DNA from: an uncultured Megasphaera sp.
GTDB taxonomy: Bacteria; Bacillota; Negativicutes; Veillonellales; Megasphaeraceae
Direction: 5' to 3'
Length of the DNA: 57,842 nt
Assembly (NCBI GenBank): GCA_900554215.1
Contig: USGG01000005.1
Span: 1 to 57,842, forward strand
Shown here: positions 17,348-26,224 of the stretch, in pieces
Layout of the letters: each line of letters begins with the position of its first letter
Numbering within the stretch: position 1 is the first letter of the stretch
Made by a program: the position numbers and the translations under genes
Notes under the pieces: model-generated
Databases searched by the model: none
What the model was told of the DNA's origin: nothing
The model's input: the letters and a program-made list of their open reading frames with translations, nothing else

Positions 17348-17782
17348 ATGACAATCGAAGTAGGCAGTGTATTGGAAGGCACCGTGACAGGGATTACAAA
17401 ATTTGGCGCTTTTGTAGAGCTTCCTGACAAGAAGGTGGGCTTGGTCCACATTTCTGAAGTTGCTAATGAGTATGTAAAAGATGTGCACGATTTCTTGAAA
17501 GTTCAGGACAAAGTAAACGTCAAAGTTTTGTCTGTCGACGATAAGGGAAAAATCGGCCTGTCTATTAAACAGACCCAGCCGGCTCCGGAAAAGAAAGAGT
17601 TCCGTCCAAGACATGAATTCCGCCAGCACAACAATTTTGACTCGAATCGCCGCTCTTCTACATCGTTGTCTTTCGAGGACCGGCTTAGTAAATTCCTGAA
17701 GGAAAGTGACGAACGCCAGATGGATTTGAAACGCAATACCGAATCAAAACGCGGCGGCCGCGGCGCTCGCCGTGCCGATTGA
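17348..17782 (+). CDS. S1 RNA-binding domain protein (YabR-like)
   Basis: 144 residues. One S1 domain at residues 4-75 (GSVLEGTVTGITKFGAFVEL, then VGLVHISEVANEYVKD) is followed by a basic, low-complexity tail. The family (YabR, YugI/GSP13) binds RNA or ribosomes, and its exact role is unclear. The position after the divIC-like gene is conserved with Bacillus. It has its own promoter and terminator. Confidence 0.88.
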   Translation: MTIEVGSVLEGTVTGITKFGAFVELPDKKVGLVHISEVANEYVKDVHDFLKVQDKVNVKVLSVDDKGKIGLSIKQTQPAPEKKEFRPRHEFRQHNNFDSNRRSSTSLSFEDRLSKFLKESDERQMDLKRNTESKRGGRGARRAD

Positions 17783-17812
17783 TTTCGTATATCGGTAATC
17801 ATAAGGACGAAT

Positions 17813-17845
17813 AAAGAGTATTCCTGTCTTGGAATGCTCTTTTTG
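17813..17845 (+). terminator. Terminator after the S1-domain gene
   Basis: AAAGAGTATTCC pairs with GGAATGCTCTTTTTG around a 6-base loop, and ends in a T tract. Confidence 0.85.
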
Positions 17846-17895
17846 TTTTACCGACTGGAAAAGGCTGTCCGAGTTTAGAACGAGGTACATGACAG

Positions 17896-18831
17896 ATGAA
17901 GGATAAGGAATTTGCCGTTGTCGATATCGGCTCCAATTCCCTGCGCCTGATGACGGGACGCTGGGAAGATGATCGCTGGAAGTTTTCGGCGAAAGAATTG
18001 GAAACGACGCGCCTCGGCTATCAAATAGAAGAGACAAGGCATTTATCGCCGGAAGGGATAGAGGCCTCCCTTGCGGCCATGGCCCGATGGCAGGCCCGGT
18101 TAGGATCCGTTCCCGTCTGTGCCGTCGCGACCAGCGCAGTGCGCGAAGCCGCAGACGGCCAGGCCTTTTTGGCGGAAATACGGGCCCGTTTTGGCTGGCA
18201 CTGCCGCTGCATTTCCGGCCTGGAGGAAGCGGCTCTCAGCTTCTGCGGGGCGGCAGCCGGCGTTGAAGCCGGCAAGGAGGCCGTCGTCCTGGATATCGGC
18301 GGCGGCAGCAGCGAAGTGGCCGTCGGCCGGGACGGCGTCGTCGCCTGGTCTCACAGCTATCCCTTGGGCGCTGTGCGCCTGACGAAAAAAAATCAGATGG
18401 AAGAAGAGGAACTGGCTGCTTTGGAAGCCTATTGCAGCCGGCAATGGCTGTCTGCGCCCATAGAACCCTCGGCGGCCCTCATCGGCGTAGGCGGAACGCT
18501 GACGACACTGGCCGCGATGGAGCTGGAAATGACGGAATACGATCCGTCCCGCATCGAAGGCTGCGTCGTATCGCTGGAACGCCTGTCCTATCATCTGGAC
18601 AGACTGCGGCGCATGGGCCCCGAAGGCCGCCGCCATGTAGCGGGACTGCAGCCTAAGCGCAGCGACATCATTGTCGCCGGGCTGGCCGTCGCCCGTTCCT
18701 TTTTGCAGCGCTATGGCTTTGACAGCATTCGCATCAGCGAAAGCGATTTGATGGAAGGCGTCTTTTACCGCCATTCCTTCCACGATGTCGCTTGGCGCGG
18801 AGGCAACGGAGAGGCCTATGAATGTCGTTGA
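17896..18831 (+). CDS. Ppx/GppA phosphatase family protein
   Basis: 311 residues of the actin-like ATPase fold. It shows VDIGSNSLRLM at residue 7, VLDIGGGSSEVAVG near residue 130 and LIGVGGTLTTLAAM near residue 195, which are the phosphate-binding loops of exopolyphosphatase and pppGpp phosphatase. The length fits the short form without the C-terminal HD domain. It could degrade polyphosphate or (p)ppGpp. It stands where spoIIE and other genes separate yabR and tilS in bacilli, and its last 14 bases overlap tilS. Confidence 0.88.
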   Translation: MKDKEFAVVDIGSNSLRLMTGRWEDDRWKFSAKELETTRLGYQIEETRHLSPEGIEASLAAMARWQARLGSVPVCAVATSAVREAADGQAFLAEIRARFGWHCRCISGLEEAALSFCGAAAGVEAGKEAVVLDIGGGSSEVAVGRDGVVAWSHSYPLGAVRLTKKNQMEEEELAALEAYCSRQWLSAPIEPSAALIGVGGTLTTLAAMELEMTEYDPSRIEGCVVSLERLSYHLDRLRRMGPEGRRHVAGLQPKRSDIIVAGLAVARSFLQRYGFDSIRISESDLMEGVFYRHSFHDVAWRGGNGEAYECR

Positions 18832-19819
18832 AACCGTAGAAGAATACTGCCGGCAGTATTCGCTGCTTCAGCCGGGAGAGACGATTCTGATTGCCTGTTC
18901 CGGCGGGCCCGACTCGCTGGCGCTGCTGGATATATTAGCCCGGCTGCGGCCGGCCTATGACTTGCGTCTCGCCGTATGCTACGTCCATCACGGCATTCGG
19001 GAAGCCGCCGACGAGGTCCGGTTTGTACGGCAGGAAGCGGAGAAGCGGGCTTGTCCCTTTATCTGCCGCCGGGCAGACGTGCCGGCGCTGGCGGCGCAGG
19101 AGCACGCGTCGCTGGAAACTGTCGGCAGGAGAGAGCGGTACCGCCTGCTTCGCGAAGAAAAGGACCGCCTGGGGGCCGCGGCGATTGCCGTAGCCCATCA
19201 TCAGGACGACCAGGCGGAAACGGTGCTGCTGCACTTGCTGCGCGGCAGCGGACTGACCGGATTGGGCGCAATGCGGCCGCAAACCGGCGACGTCATCCGC
19301 CCGCTCCTGAGTATAACGCGCGGAGATATCGACGTCTATGTCAAAGAGCGGAATCTGACGCCGCGTCACGATGAGACGAACGACTCTGCCCAGTTTACGC
19401 GCAACCGCATTCGCCTGGAACTGCTGCCGGCGCTGCGGCAGTATAATCCGTCCATCGTCGGCGATTTAAACCGGCTGGCGCAGATTGCCCAGGCGGAAGA
19501 CGACTGCATGGCCCAATGGGCGAGCCGCCTGTACGAGGCTCACGTCAGACCGTGTGAAGGCGGAGCCGGCGTAGAAAAGAAATGGTTTCTCAGCCAGCCG
19601 ATAGCCTTGCAGCGCCGTCTCATGCGCCTGCTGTGCCGTAACGCGACGGGGACGGAGCGGGATATACCCTTTCATTACGTAGAAACGATGCGGGAGCTGG
19701 CCTGCAAAGGCGCGGGCAAGCAGTTTCAGACGGGCAGCGTCACGGCCTATACGACGAAGGCCGACTTGCGTGTCGTGGTGTCGCAGGGCATAAAGGGCCG
19801 GCGCAGAATGAAATCATGA
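18818..19819 (+). CDS. tilS: tRNA(Ile)-lysidine synthase
   Basis: Converts the wobble cytidine of tRNA-Ile (CAU) to lysidine using lysine and ATP, so that AUA is read as Ile. The N-terminal PP-loop motif ACSGGPDSLALLDI is at about residues 25-38, followed by CYVHHGIREAADE and AHHQDDQAETVLLHLLRGS. It has 333 residues, shorter than the roughly 430-470 of the E. coli and B. subtilis enzymes, so most of the C-terminal tRNA-binding domain is missing. Short forms exist, for example in Aquifex. The ATG at 18818 lies inside the end of the ppx gene, with GGAG 6 bases before it. It is followed by hpt and ftsH as in Bacillus. Confidence 0.93.
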   Translation: MNVVETVEEYCRQYSLLQPGETILIACSGGPDSLALLDILARLRPAYDLRLAVCYVHHGIREAADEVRFVRQEAEKRACPFICRRADVPALAAQEHASLETVGRRERYRLLREEKDRLGAAAIAVAHHQDDQAETVLLHLLRGSGLTGLGAMRPQTGDVIRPLLSITRGDIDVYVKERNLTPRHDETNDSAQFTRNRIRLELLPALRQYNPSIVGDLNRLAQIAQAEDDCMAQWASRLYEAHVRPCEGGAGVEKKWFLSQPIALQRRLMRLLCRNATGTERDIPFHYVETMRELACKGAGKQFQTGSVTAYTTKADLRVVVSQGIKGRRRMKS

Positions 19820-19889
19820 AAACAGAAAGAACCGCAGGAAAGCCTGCGTCGCTATATATAATTTGTCATTCCGGGGGAGGATATACGAT

Positions 19890-20429
19890 ATGCATCAAGA
19901 CGTAAAGAAAATATTATTTACAGAAGAACAAATACAGAAACGGGTGCGGGAAATGGGCGCGCAGATAACAGCCGATTACGCCGGCAAGACGATCTTGCTG
20001 TGCGGCATTTTGAAAGGCGCCGTCGTGTTCTATACGGATTTGGCCCGCCAGATTCAGGTTCCCGTAAAATTTGATTTCATGAGCTGCTCCAGCTACGGCT
20101 CGTCGGCCACGTCGTCCGGCGCGGTTACGATTCGCAAGGACATGGACAACGATGTCGCCGGAAAGGATATTCTCATCGTCGAGGATATCATCGATACGGG
20201 CATTACGCTGAGCTATCTCGTGCCCTATTTGAAAGACCGCGGAGCCAATTCGGTTAAGCTGGCTACCTTGCTGAGCAAGCCGTCGCGCCGGAAGGTCGAT
20301 ATCCACGTCGACTACAACGGCTTTGAAATTCCCGACGCCTTTGTCGTCGGCTACGGCCTGGATTATGACAGCTCCTATCGGAATCTGCCCTATATCGGCA
20401 TATTGAAGGAAGAAATATATACGAAATAA
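19890..20429 (+). CDS. hpt: hypoxanthine phosphoribosyltransferase
   Basis: Purine salvage: makes IMP or GMP from hypoxanthine or guanine and PRPP. It has 179 residues. The PRPP-binding motif ILIVEDIIDTGITLSYL is at about residues 92-108, and the early GILKGAVVFYTDLAR and the RNLPYIG end are typical. The ATG at 19890 follows GGGGGAGG. An upstream in-frame TTG has no ribosome site. It sits in the tilS-hpt-ftsH order. Confidence 0.96.
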   Translation: MHQDVKKILFTEEQIQKRVREMGAQITADYAGKTILLCGILKGAVVFYTDLARQIQVPVKFDFMSCSSYGSSATSSGAVTIRKDMDNDVAGKDILIVEDIIDTGITLSYLVPYLKDRGANSVKLATLLSKPSRRKVDIHVDYNGFEIPDAFVVGYGLDYDSSYRNLPYIGILKEEIYTK

Positions 20430-20470
20430 ACATATACTATTACCGTCTTGTTTTGCGGGAAAAGCTGTTG

Positions 20471-20499
20471 TTGCATTGTCCGAAGTATGGTAATATAGA
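20471..20499 (+). promoter_or_regulatory. Promoter of ftsH
   Basis: TTGCAT (20471-20476), 17-base spacer, TATAGA (20494-20499), about 60 bases before the start of ftsH. Confidence 0.5.
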
Positions 20500-20557
20500 T
20501 ATTGTATTGGTTGCATGACATTACTTAATGATAGATTACTTTGAAAGGAGTAGTATC

Positions 20558-22474
20558 TTGAGCAAATTTGTGCGTAATGTAAGTTTATACTTACTGATTA
20601 TCATCGTTGCCGTTTCTATCATCGATGCGTTTACGACAAATAAAGCTGATAAATCGGAAATTTCCTATACGAATTTCATGAATCAGGTTCAGCAGAAAAA
20701 GGTAGACGCAGTCCAGATTACGGACGACCACGCCATCGTCGGTCAGCTGAAGGACGGCACGTCTTTTACATCGTACGCCCCGACGGACGCGGCTATGATG
20801 CCGGCCCTGCGCGACGCGGAGGTCAACGTCATCGCCAAGCCGCCTGAACAGCCTTCGTGGTGGATGAGCCTGCTGAGCTCTATCCTGCCGATTTTGATTC
20901 TCATCGGCGTGTGGTTTTTCATCATGCAGCAGACCCAGGGCGGCGGCGGCCGGGTGATGAACTTCGGCAAGAGCCATGCGAAGATGCACGGTGAAGGAAA
21001 AATTAAAGTATCCTTTAAAGACGTTGCCGGTGAAGACGAAGCGAAAGAAGAATTGGCGGAAATCGTCGAATTTCTCCGCAATCCCGGCAAGTACAACAAC
21101 ATCGGAGCCAAGATTCCCAAGGGCGTGCTGCTCTTCGGGCCTCCGGGCACGGGGAAAACCCTGCTGGCCCGGGCCGTTGCCGGTGAAGCGGGCGTTCCCT
21201 TTTTCAGCATCAGCGGCTCTGACTTCGTAGAAATGTTCGTCGGTGTCGGCGCGTCCCGCGTGCGCGATCTTTTCTCCCAGGCTAAGAAAAACGCGCCGTG
21301 CATCGTCTTCATCGACGAAATCGACGCCGTAGGCCGTCAGCGCGGCGCAGGTCTCGGCGGTGGTCACGATGAACGCGAACAGACGCTGAACCAGCTGCTT
21401 GTAGAAATGGACGGCTTCGGTGCCAACGAGGGCATCATTACGATCGCCGCGACGAACCGTCCTGACATCCTCGACCCGGCGCTGCTGCGCCCCGGCCGTT
21501 TTGACCGGCAGATTACCGTCGACCGTCCGGACCTGCGGGGCCGCAGGGCTATCCTGGAAGTGCATGCCAAGGGCAAGCCTCTCGGCAAGGATGTCGATTT
21601 GGATATTATCGCTAAGAAGACGCCGGGCTTTACCGGCGCCGATTTAGGCAACCTGCTGAACGAAGCGGCTTTGTTGGCGGCTCGTGCCGATAAAAAAGTC
21701 ATCAACATGGCCGAACTGGAAGAAGCCAGCGAAAAGGTATGCTTCGGCCCGGAACGGCGCAGCCATGTCATCAGCGACAAGGAAAAGCGCCTGACGGCCG
21801 TTCACGAATCGGGCCACGCCCTCATCGCCTATTTGCTGCAGCCGAACTCCGACCCGGTCCATAAGGTTACGATTATTCCCCGCGGCCGAGCCGGCGGCTA
21901 TACGATGATGCTGCCGAATGAAGAACGATCCTATGAGACGAAATCGTATTATCTGGCGCAGATCCGCGTCGCCTTGGGCGGCCGGGCTGCCGAAGAAATC
22001 GTCTTCAACGAAATCAGCAGCGGCGCATCGGGCGACCTGCAGAGCGTTACCCGTATCGTCCGCCAGATGATTACCCGCCTGGGCATGAGCTCCAAGCTGG
22101 GACCGATGGTCTTCGGCGAGCAGCAGGATCAGGTTTTCCTGGGCAAGAGTTTGGGACACGACCGCAATTACGGCGAAGGCGTAGCCGAACTGATCGACAG
22201 GGAAATGCACGACATCGTCACCGAGGCCTATGCCGACGTACTGCGCATGCTGAAGGAAAATATCAAGGCTCTTCACAGCATGGCAGAAGCGCTGCTGGAA
22301 ATCGAAACGATTAATCATGAACAGGTAGAAAATCTGATTAAATACGGTTCGCTGGAGGCACCTAAGCCGGAAGGCGACGGTGAAAGCACCGAAGGCGCCG
22401 AACCGGCGGAAGGGCAGAAACCCCATGTAGAAGTCAGCCCGTGGGGCAATACCGTATCAGAAGACAAAAACTAA
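20558..22474 (+). CDS. ftsH: ATP-dependent zinc metalloprotease FtsH
   Basis: Membrane-bound AAA+ protease that degrades misfolded membrane and regulatory proteins. It has two N-terminal transmembrane segments (about residues 6-24 and 107-125) around an extracytoplasmic domain. The AAA domain has GPPGTGKTLLARA (Walker A) and IDEIDAVGRQRG (Walker B), and the zinc protease motif HESGHAL is at about residue 420. The TTG at 20558 is chosen because AAAGGAG ends 7 bases before it, giving 638 residues. The ATG at 20528 lies before that site. The tail after residue 610 is rich in Glu and Pro. A terminator follows. Confidence 0.97.
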   Translation: MSKFVRNVSLYLLIIIVAVSIIDAFTTNKADKSEISYTNFMNQVQQKKVDAVQITDDHAIVGQLKDGTSFTSYAPTDAAMMPALRDAEVNVIAKPPEQPSWWMSLLSSILPILILIGVWFFIMQQTQGGGGRVMNFGKSHAKMHGEGKIKVSFKDVAGEDEAKEELAEIVEFLRNPGKYNNIGAKIPKGVLLFGPPGTGKTLLARAVAGEAGVPFFSISGSDFVEMFVGVGASRVRDLFSQAKKNAPCIVFIDEIDAVGRQRGAGLGGGHDEREQTLNQLLVEMDGFGANEGIITIAATNRPDILDPALLRPGRFDRQITVDRPDLRGRRAILEVHAKGKPLGKDVDLDIIAKKTPGFTGADLGNLLNEAALLAARADKKVINMAELEEASEKVCFGPERRSHVISDKEKRLTAVHESGHALIAYLLQPNSDPVHKVTIIPRGRAGGYTMMLPNEERSYETKSYYLAQIRVALGGRAAEEIVFNEISSGASGDLQSVTRIVRQMITRLGMSSKLGPMVFGEQQDQVFLGKSLGHDRNYGEGVAELIDREMHDIVTEAYADVLRMLKENIKALHSMAEALLEIETINHEQVENLIKYGSLEAPKPEGDGESTEGAEPAEGQKPHVEVSPWGNTVSEDKN

Positions 22475-22477
22475 ATG

Positions 22478-22507
22478 AAAAAGCTGCGGCACTGTCGCAG
22501 CTTTTTT
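22478..22507 (+). terminator. Terminator after ftsH
   Basis: AAAAGCTGCG pairs with CGCAGCTTTT around a 7-base loop, followed by T residues. Confidence 0.9.
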
Positions 22508-22574
22508 ACGTGACAAAGAAAGTTTCTGTCAGATACATAAAAAATGTAATGATTTATATTACTTTTTCTTGATA

Positions 22575-22602
22575 TTGACAGGGATTTCTTTTATGCTACA
22601 AT
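22575..22602 (+). promoter_or_regulatory. Promoter of birA
   Basis: TTGACA (22575-22580), 16-base spacer, TACAAT (22597-22602), about 75 bases before birA. Confidence 0.7.
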
Positions 22603-22680
22603 TTCTGTATGCCCAAAGATATAGGCATGTCTGTTATATCTATGGCGGCATCGTATCGTTAGTATTAGGAGTGAAAAAGC

Positions 22681-23649
22681 ATGAGACAGGATATCCTGGA
22701 TTATTTGATGGAGAATCAGGGGACTTTCGTATCCGGACAAAAAATTTCCGAATTATTTGGGATTTCCCGTACAGCCGTTTGGAAACATATCCGCGTCTTG
22801 AAACAGCGGGGATACGTCATTGAATCGTATACGAAAAAAGGCTATTGTTTGAAAGAAGCGCCGGAGCTGCTGCGGCCGGAGCAGATTGCCAACGGGCTGA
22901 AGACCGGCCTGTTTGGAAAAAAGATCGTGTATTTTGAAAAGGTGGACTCGACAAATACGGTGGCCAAACGACTGGCCGACCAAGGGGCCGACGAAGGGAC
23001 GATCGTCGTCGCCGAAGAGCAGACCGGCGGGAGAGGACGGCTCGATCGTTCTTTCATATCGCCCTTTGCCCAGGGGATTTGGTTTTCCCTTATTTTGCGG
23101 CCTACCTTTCCGCCTATGGAAGTTTCTAAGCTGACGCTGGTCGCCGCCGTGGCCCTGACTAAGGTGCTGCGCCGGGCCGGCCTCATTCACTGCGGCATCA
23201 AGTGGCCCAACGATATCCTGGTCGGAGACAAGAAGCTGGTCGGGATTTTGACGGAGCTGAACGCGTCTGTAGAAAAGATCAACTACGTCGTCATGGGCAT
23301 CGGCATTAACACGGCCCTCGGCAAAAAAGCGCTACCGCGGGAGCTGAAAAAGACCGTGACGAGCTTTGCCATAGAAAACGTGCCCGTACAGCGGGTGGAA
23401 CTGCTGCAGGACGTGCTGCGCGAATTGGAACGATACTATGACGTAGCAGGCGAGCAGGGCTTTGCGCCGATTTTGGAAGAATGGAAGGTATTGTCCTGCA
23501 TGCTGGGACGGGATGTAGAAGTCTCGGCATCGGATCGGTCGTTTACGGGAAAGGCCGTGACGCTGGACGAAAACGGCAACCTGATGGTCGAGACGGCAAA
23601 TGGCATGGAACGGGTGCTGGCCGGTGATGTGCGGGTTCGCCCCGTCTGA
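22681..23649 (+). CDS. birA: biotin operon repressor / biotin-[acetyl-CoA carboxylase] ligase
   Basis: Joins biotin to carrier proteins via biotinyl-AMP and can repress biotin genes. It has 322 residues: an N-terminal helix-turn-helix (residues 1-60, ISELFGISRTAVWKHIRVLK), a catalytic domain with the GRGRLDRSFISP loop (about residue 115) and KWPNDILVGDKKLVGIL (about residue 178), and a C-terminal SH3-like part. The intact HTH makes a repressor role likely. No bio genes are in the window. AGGAGTG precedes the ATG. Confidence 0.95.
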   Translation: MRQDILDYLMENQGTFVSGQKISELFGISRTAVWKHIRVLKQRGYVIESYTKKGYCLKEAPELLRPEQIANGLKTGLFGKKIVYFEKVDSTNTVAKRLADQGADEGTIVVAEEQTGGRGRLDRSFISPFAQGIWFSLILRPTFPPMEVSKLTLVAAVALTKVLRRAGLIHCGIKWPNDILVGDKKLVGILTELNASVEKINYVVMGIGINTALGKKALPRELKKTVTSFAIENVPVQRVELLQDVLRELERYYDVAGEQGFAPILEEWKVLSCMLGRDVEVSASDRSFTGKAVTLDENGNLMVETANGMERVLAGDVRVRPV

Positions 23650-23819
23650 CAGGACAGCGGTAATCGAATAGGATAGAGGCGGCATACGCAGTACAGAACG
23701 GGCTGCGGCATGCCGCTTTTTCTTCGGAAAAATAGACGGCAAGACCTATCCAAGGAAGAAAAACTTTGCTATTATAGTAACCGTATATTATTTCATTTAG
23801 GGCAGGGAGAGTACAGCGT

Positions 23820-24584
23820 ATGTTATTAGTCATTGATGTAGGAAATACAAATATTGTTCTCGGCGTATTCAAGGGAAAGGAATTGCTGGACCATTGGCGC
23901 ATTTCGACGAACAAGCTGCGCACGACGGACGAATACGGCGTGCTGATTCGCGACCTCTTTTACTTGAACGATGTAAATTCGGAAGATATCGACTCGATCA
24001 TTATTTCATCTGTCGTACCGCCGGTTATGCCGACGCTGGAACGCATGTGCCAGCGCTATTTCGGCTTGGTGCCCCTGATTATCGGGCCGGGCGTGAAGAC
24101 GGGAATGGACATTAAATACGACAATCCCCGCGAGGTAGGCGCCGACCGCATTGTCAATGCCGTGGCGGCTTACGCGAAATACGGCGGCCCGGTCATCATC
24201 ATCGATTTCGGCACGGCTACAACCTTCTGCGCCGTCGATAAGAAGGGCAACTACCTCGGCGGCTCTATCTGCCCGGGCATCGGTATTTCGACAGACGCCC
24301 TGGTACAGCGCACGGCTAAGCTGCCGCGCATCGAAATCCGCCGTACGGAAAGAGTTATTTGCCGCAACACGGTGGAAAGCATGCAGGCCGGCGTGTACTA
24401 CGGCTATGTCGGCCAGATCGAAGGTATTGTCAATCACATGCGCAGGGAATTGGGCGGCAACGCAAAGGTCGTCGCGACAGGCGGCTTTGCCGTCGTCCTC
24501 GCGCCGGAAACGAAGGCCATCGACGTCGTAGAACCGATGCTGACCTTGGAAGGATTGAGAATTATTTATGAACGAAATTGCTAA
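23820..24584 (+). CDS. coaX: type III pantothenate kinase
   Basis: First step of coenzyme A synthesis: phosphorylates pantothenate with ATP. It has 254 residues. The ASKHA phosphate loop is VIDVGNTNIVLGVF at the N-terminus, then GADRIVNAVAAYAKYGGP (about residue 105) and IDFGTATTFCAV (about residue 125). It overlaps dusB by 17 bases. birA-coaX-dusB is a common Firmicutes order. Confidence 0.96.
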   Translation: MLLVIDVGNTNIVLGVFKGKELLDHWRISTNKLRTTDEYGVLIRDLFYLNDVNSEDIDSIIISSVVPPVMPTLERMCQRYFGLVPLIIGPGVKTGMDIKYDNPREVGADRIVNAVAAYAKYGGPVIIIDFGTATTFCAVDKKGNYLGGSICPGIGISTDALVQRTAKLPRIEIRRTERVICRNTVESMQAGVYYGYVGQIEGIVNHMRRELGGNAKVVATGGFAVVLAPETKAIDVVEPMLTLEGLRIIYERNC

Positions 24585-25563
24585 GCCCTTTGCCATCGGC
24601 CCGGTCCGGCTCGAACGGCCGGTCATCCTGGCTCCTATGGCCGGCGTATGCGATTTGCCGTACCGCGTCATTGCCCGCCGCTATGGCGCGGCTTTGGTCT
24701 GCACGGAAATGGTCAGCTCTCAGGGAATACGCTATAAAAACAAGCATACGGAAGAACTGTTGTATATCGACGAGCGGGAGCATCCCCTGTCGATGCAGAT
24801 ATTCGGGGCCGATCCCGTCGTCATGGCCCAGGCGGCGATAGCCGTCGAACAGGCCGGAGCAGATATTGTCGATATCAACATGGGCTGTCCCGTCAAAAAG
24901 ATCGTCAAAAACGGCGAAGGCTCTGCCCTGATGAAGGATTTGCCCAAAGCGGAGCAGGTCATCGCCGCCGTCGTAAAGGCCGTGTCCATTCCCGTTACCG
25001 TAAAAATGCGTACTGGATGGGACGACGATTCCTTTACGGCTGTCGAATTGGCCAAGCGGGCGGAAGGGGCCGGCGCGGCGGCTATTACCGTTCACGGCCG
25101 GACGCGGGAGCAGTTTTACAGCGGCCGCGCCGATTTGAATAAGATTCGGCAGGTCGTAGAAGCCGTCTCCCTCCCGGTCATCGGCAACGGCGACATCGTA
25201 GACGGCCCGTCGGCGGTGCACATGTTTGAGGCGACGGGCTGCGCCGCCGTCATGGTCGGCCGGGGCGCCCAGGGGAATCCGTGGATTTTCCCGCAGATAT
25301 ACCGCTATATGGATACGGGAGAAATCCTGCCGCCGCCGTCGCCGATGGAACGATATGAGCAGATTCTGGAGCATTTTGAAGCCCTGCTGGCCTATAAGGG
25401 AGAATATATCGGCGTGCGGGAAATGCGGGCTCATGCTTCGTGGTACACCAAGGGCATGTACGGCTCGGCGGCCCTGCGCGAACGCATCAATCGGGCCGAC
25501 ACGGCCCAGGCGTTCAGGGACTGCATCCATGAGATGATGGAAGAAGCGGCTGCGATGGAGTAG
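24568..25563 (+). CDS. dusB: tRNA-dihydrouridine synthase (DusB type)
   Basis: FMN enzyme that reduces uridines in tRNA to dihydrouridine. It has 331 residues. The TIM barrel shows MAGVCDLPYR at residue 20, the catalytic-cysteine motif INMGCPVKKIVKNGEGSALM (about residue 105), KMRTGWDD and the FMN-site GNGDIVDG. The C-terminal helical domain is present. The start lies inside the end of coaX, so the two are probably translated from one message. Confidence 0.95.
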   Translation: MNEIAKPFAIGPVRLERPVILAPMAGVCDLPYRVIARRYGAALVCTEMVSSQGIRYKNKHTEELLYIDEREHPLSMQIFGADPVVMAQAAIAVEQAGADIVDINMGCPVKKIVKNGEGSALMKDLPKAEQVIAAVVKAVSIPVTVKMRTGWDDDSFTAVELAKRAEGAGAAAITVHGRTREQFYSGRADLNKIRQVVEAVSLPVIGNGDIVDGPSAVHMFEATGCAAVMVGRGAQGNPWIFPQIYRYMDTGEILPPPSPMERYEQILEHFEALLAYKGEYIGVREMRAHASWYTKGMYGSAALRERINRADTAQAFRDCIHEMMEEAAAME

Positions 25564-25593
25564 CACCGGGTGAGGGCGCTGCTGGCTTTTTGG

Positions 25594-25622
25594 TTGACAT
25601 ACATAACAGATACGCATATAAT
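25594..25622 (+). promoter_or_regulatory. Consensus promoter of greA
   Basis: TTGACA (25594-25599), 17-base spacer, TATAAT (25617-25622): a perfect sigma-70/sigma-A consensus, so greA is expected to be strongly transcribed. The leader is about 85 bases long. Confidence 0.88.
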
Positions 25623-25648
25623 TAAAGTTATCGTAAAATAGAAAGGTG

Positions 25649-25680
25649 GAAATAGTGCCAAGGTGTCTTGACACTATTTC
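25649..25680 (+). promoter_or_regulatory. Stem-loop in the greA leader
   Basis: GAAATAGTG pairs with CACTATTTC. Inside, CAAG pairs with CTTG across a GTGT loop. It starts about 20 bases after the predicted transcription start and is followed by TATTTG, a weak T tract. It could attenuate greA or release a short leader RNA, as is known for E. coli greA (GraL). Confidence 0.6.
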
Positions 25681-25712
25681 TATTTGCCGTCATAGGGAAA
25701 AGGAGTACGAGT

Positions 25713-26201
25713 ATGACAAATGAAACGCTGATTACGCAAGAAGGTCTGGAACAATTAAAAGAAGAATTAAACGAGCTGAAATCAGTTCGCCGCATTAAAG
25801 TTTCCAAACGTATTCAGGAAGCGATCGCTTTGGGCGACTTGAGCGAAAACTCTGAATATGACGACGCTAAAAATGAACAGGCTTTTGTCGAAGGCCGCAT
25901 TTCCGAACTGGAAAATAAAATCCGTACGGCAAAAATCATTCAGGAATCTGACGACAGCAGCGCGAAGGTGCGGCTGGGCTCTAAAGTGATTCTGGAAGAC
26001 GTAGAAACGGGCGACCGTTTTGAATATACCGTAGTCGGCACGGCGGAAGCCGATCCGTTCAACAATAGAATTTCCAATGAATCTCCCGTAGGCAAGGCGA
26101 TTTTGGGACAGCCGATCAACGAAGCGAACCCCGTCGTCGTCACGGTCAAAGCGCCGGCAGGCGAATTGAAATACCGGATTTTGCCGTTTACGGCAGAATA
26201 A
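25713..26201 (+). CDS. greA: transcription elongation factor GreA
   Basis: Rescues backtracked RNA polymerase by stimulating transcript cleavage. It has 162 residues: an N-terminal coiled coil with the acidic tip (LGDLSENSEYDDAKNEQ, about residues 38-54) and a C-terminal FKBP-like domain ending in VKAPAGELKYRIL. The ATG at 25713 follows AGGAG. The frame is open upstream to 25668, but that part lies in the leader stem-loop. lysS follows after 23 bases. Confidence 0.96.
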   Translation: MTNETLITQEGLEQLKEELNELKSVRRIKVSKRIQEAIALGDLSENSEYDDAKNEQAFVEGRISELENKIRTAKIIQESDDSSAKVRLGSKVILEDVETGDRFEYTVVGTAEADPFNNRISNESPVGKAILGQPINEANPVVVTVKAPAGELKYRILPFTAE

Positions 26202-26224
26202 GAAAGCCTATAGGAGGAATTATC

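Noticed and set aside
18100..18783. 227-codon minus-strand frame opposite ppx
   Set aside because: Antisense shadow of the GC-rich ppx gene; no ribosome site and no family resemblance.
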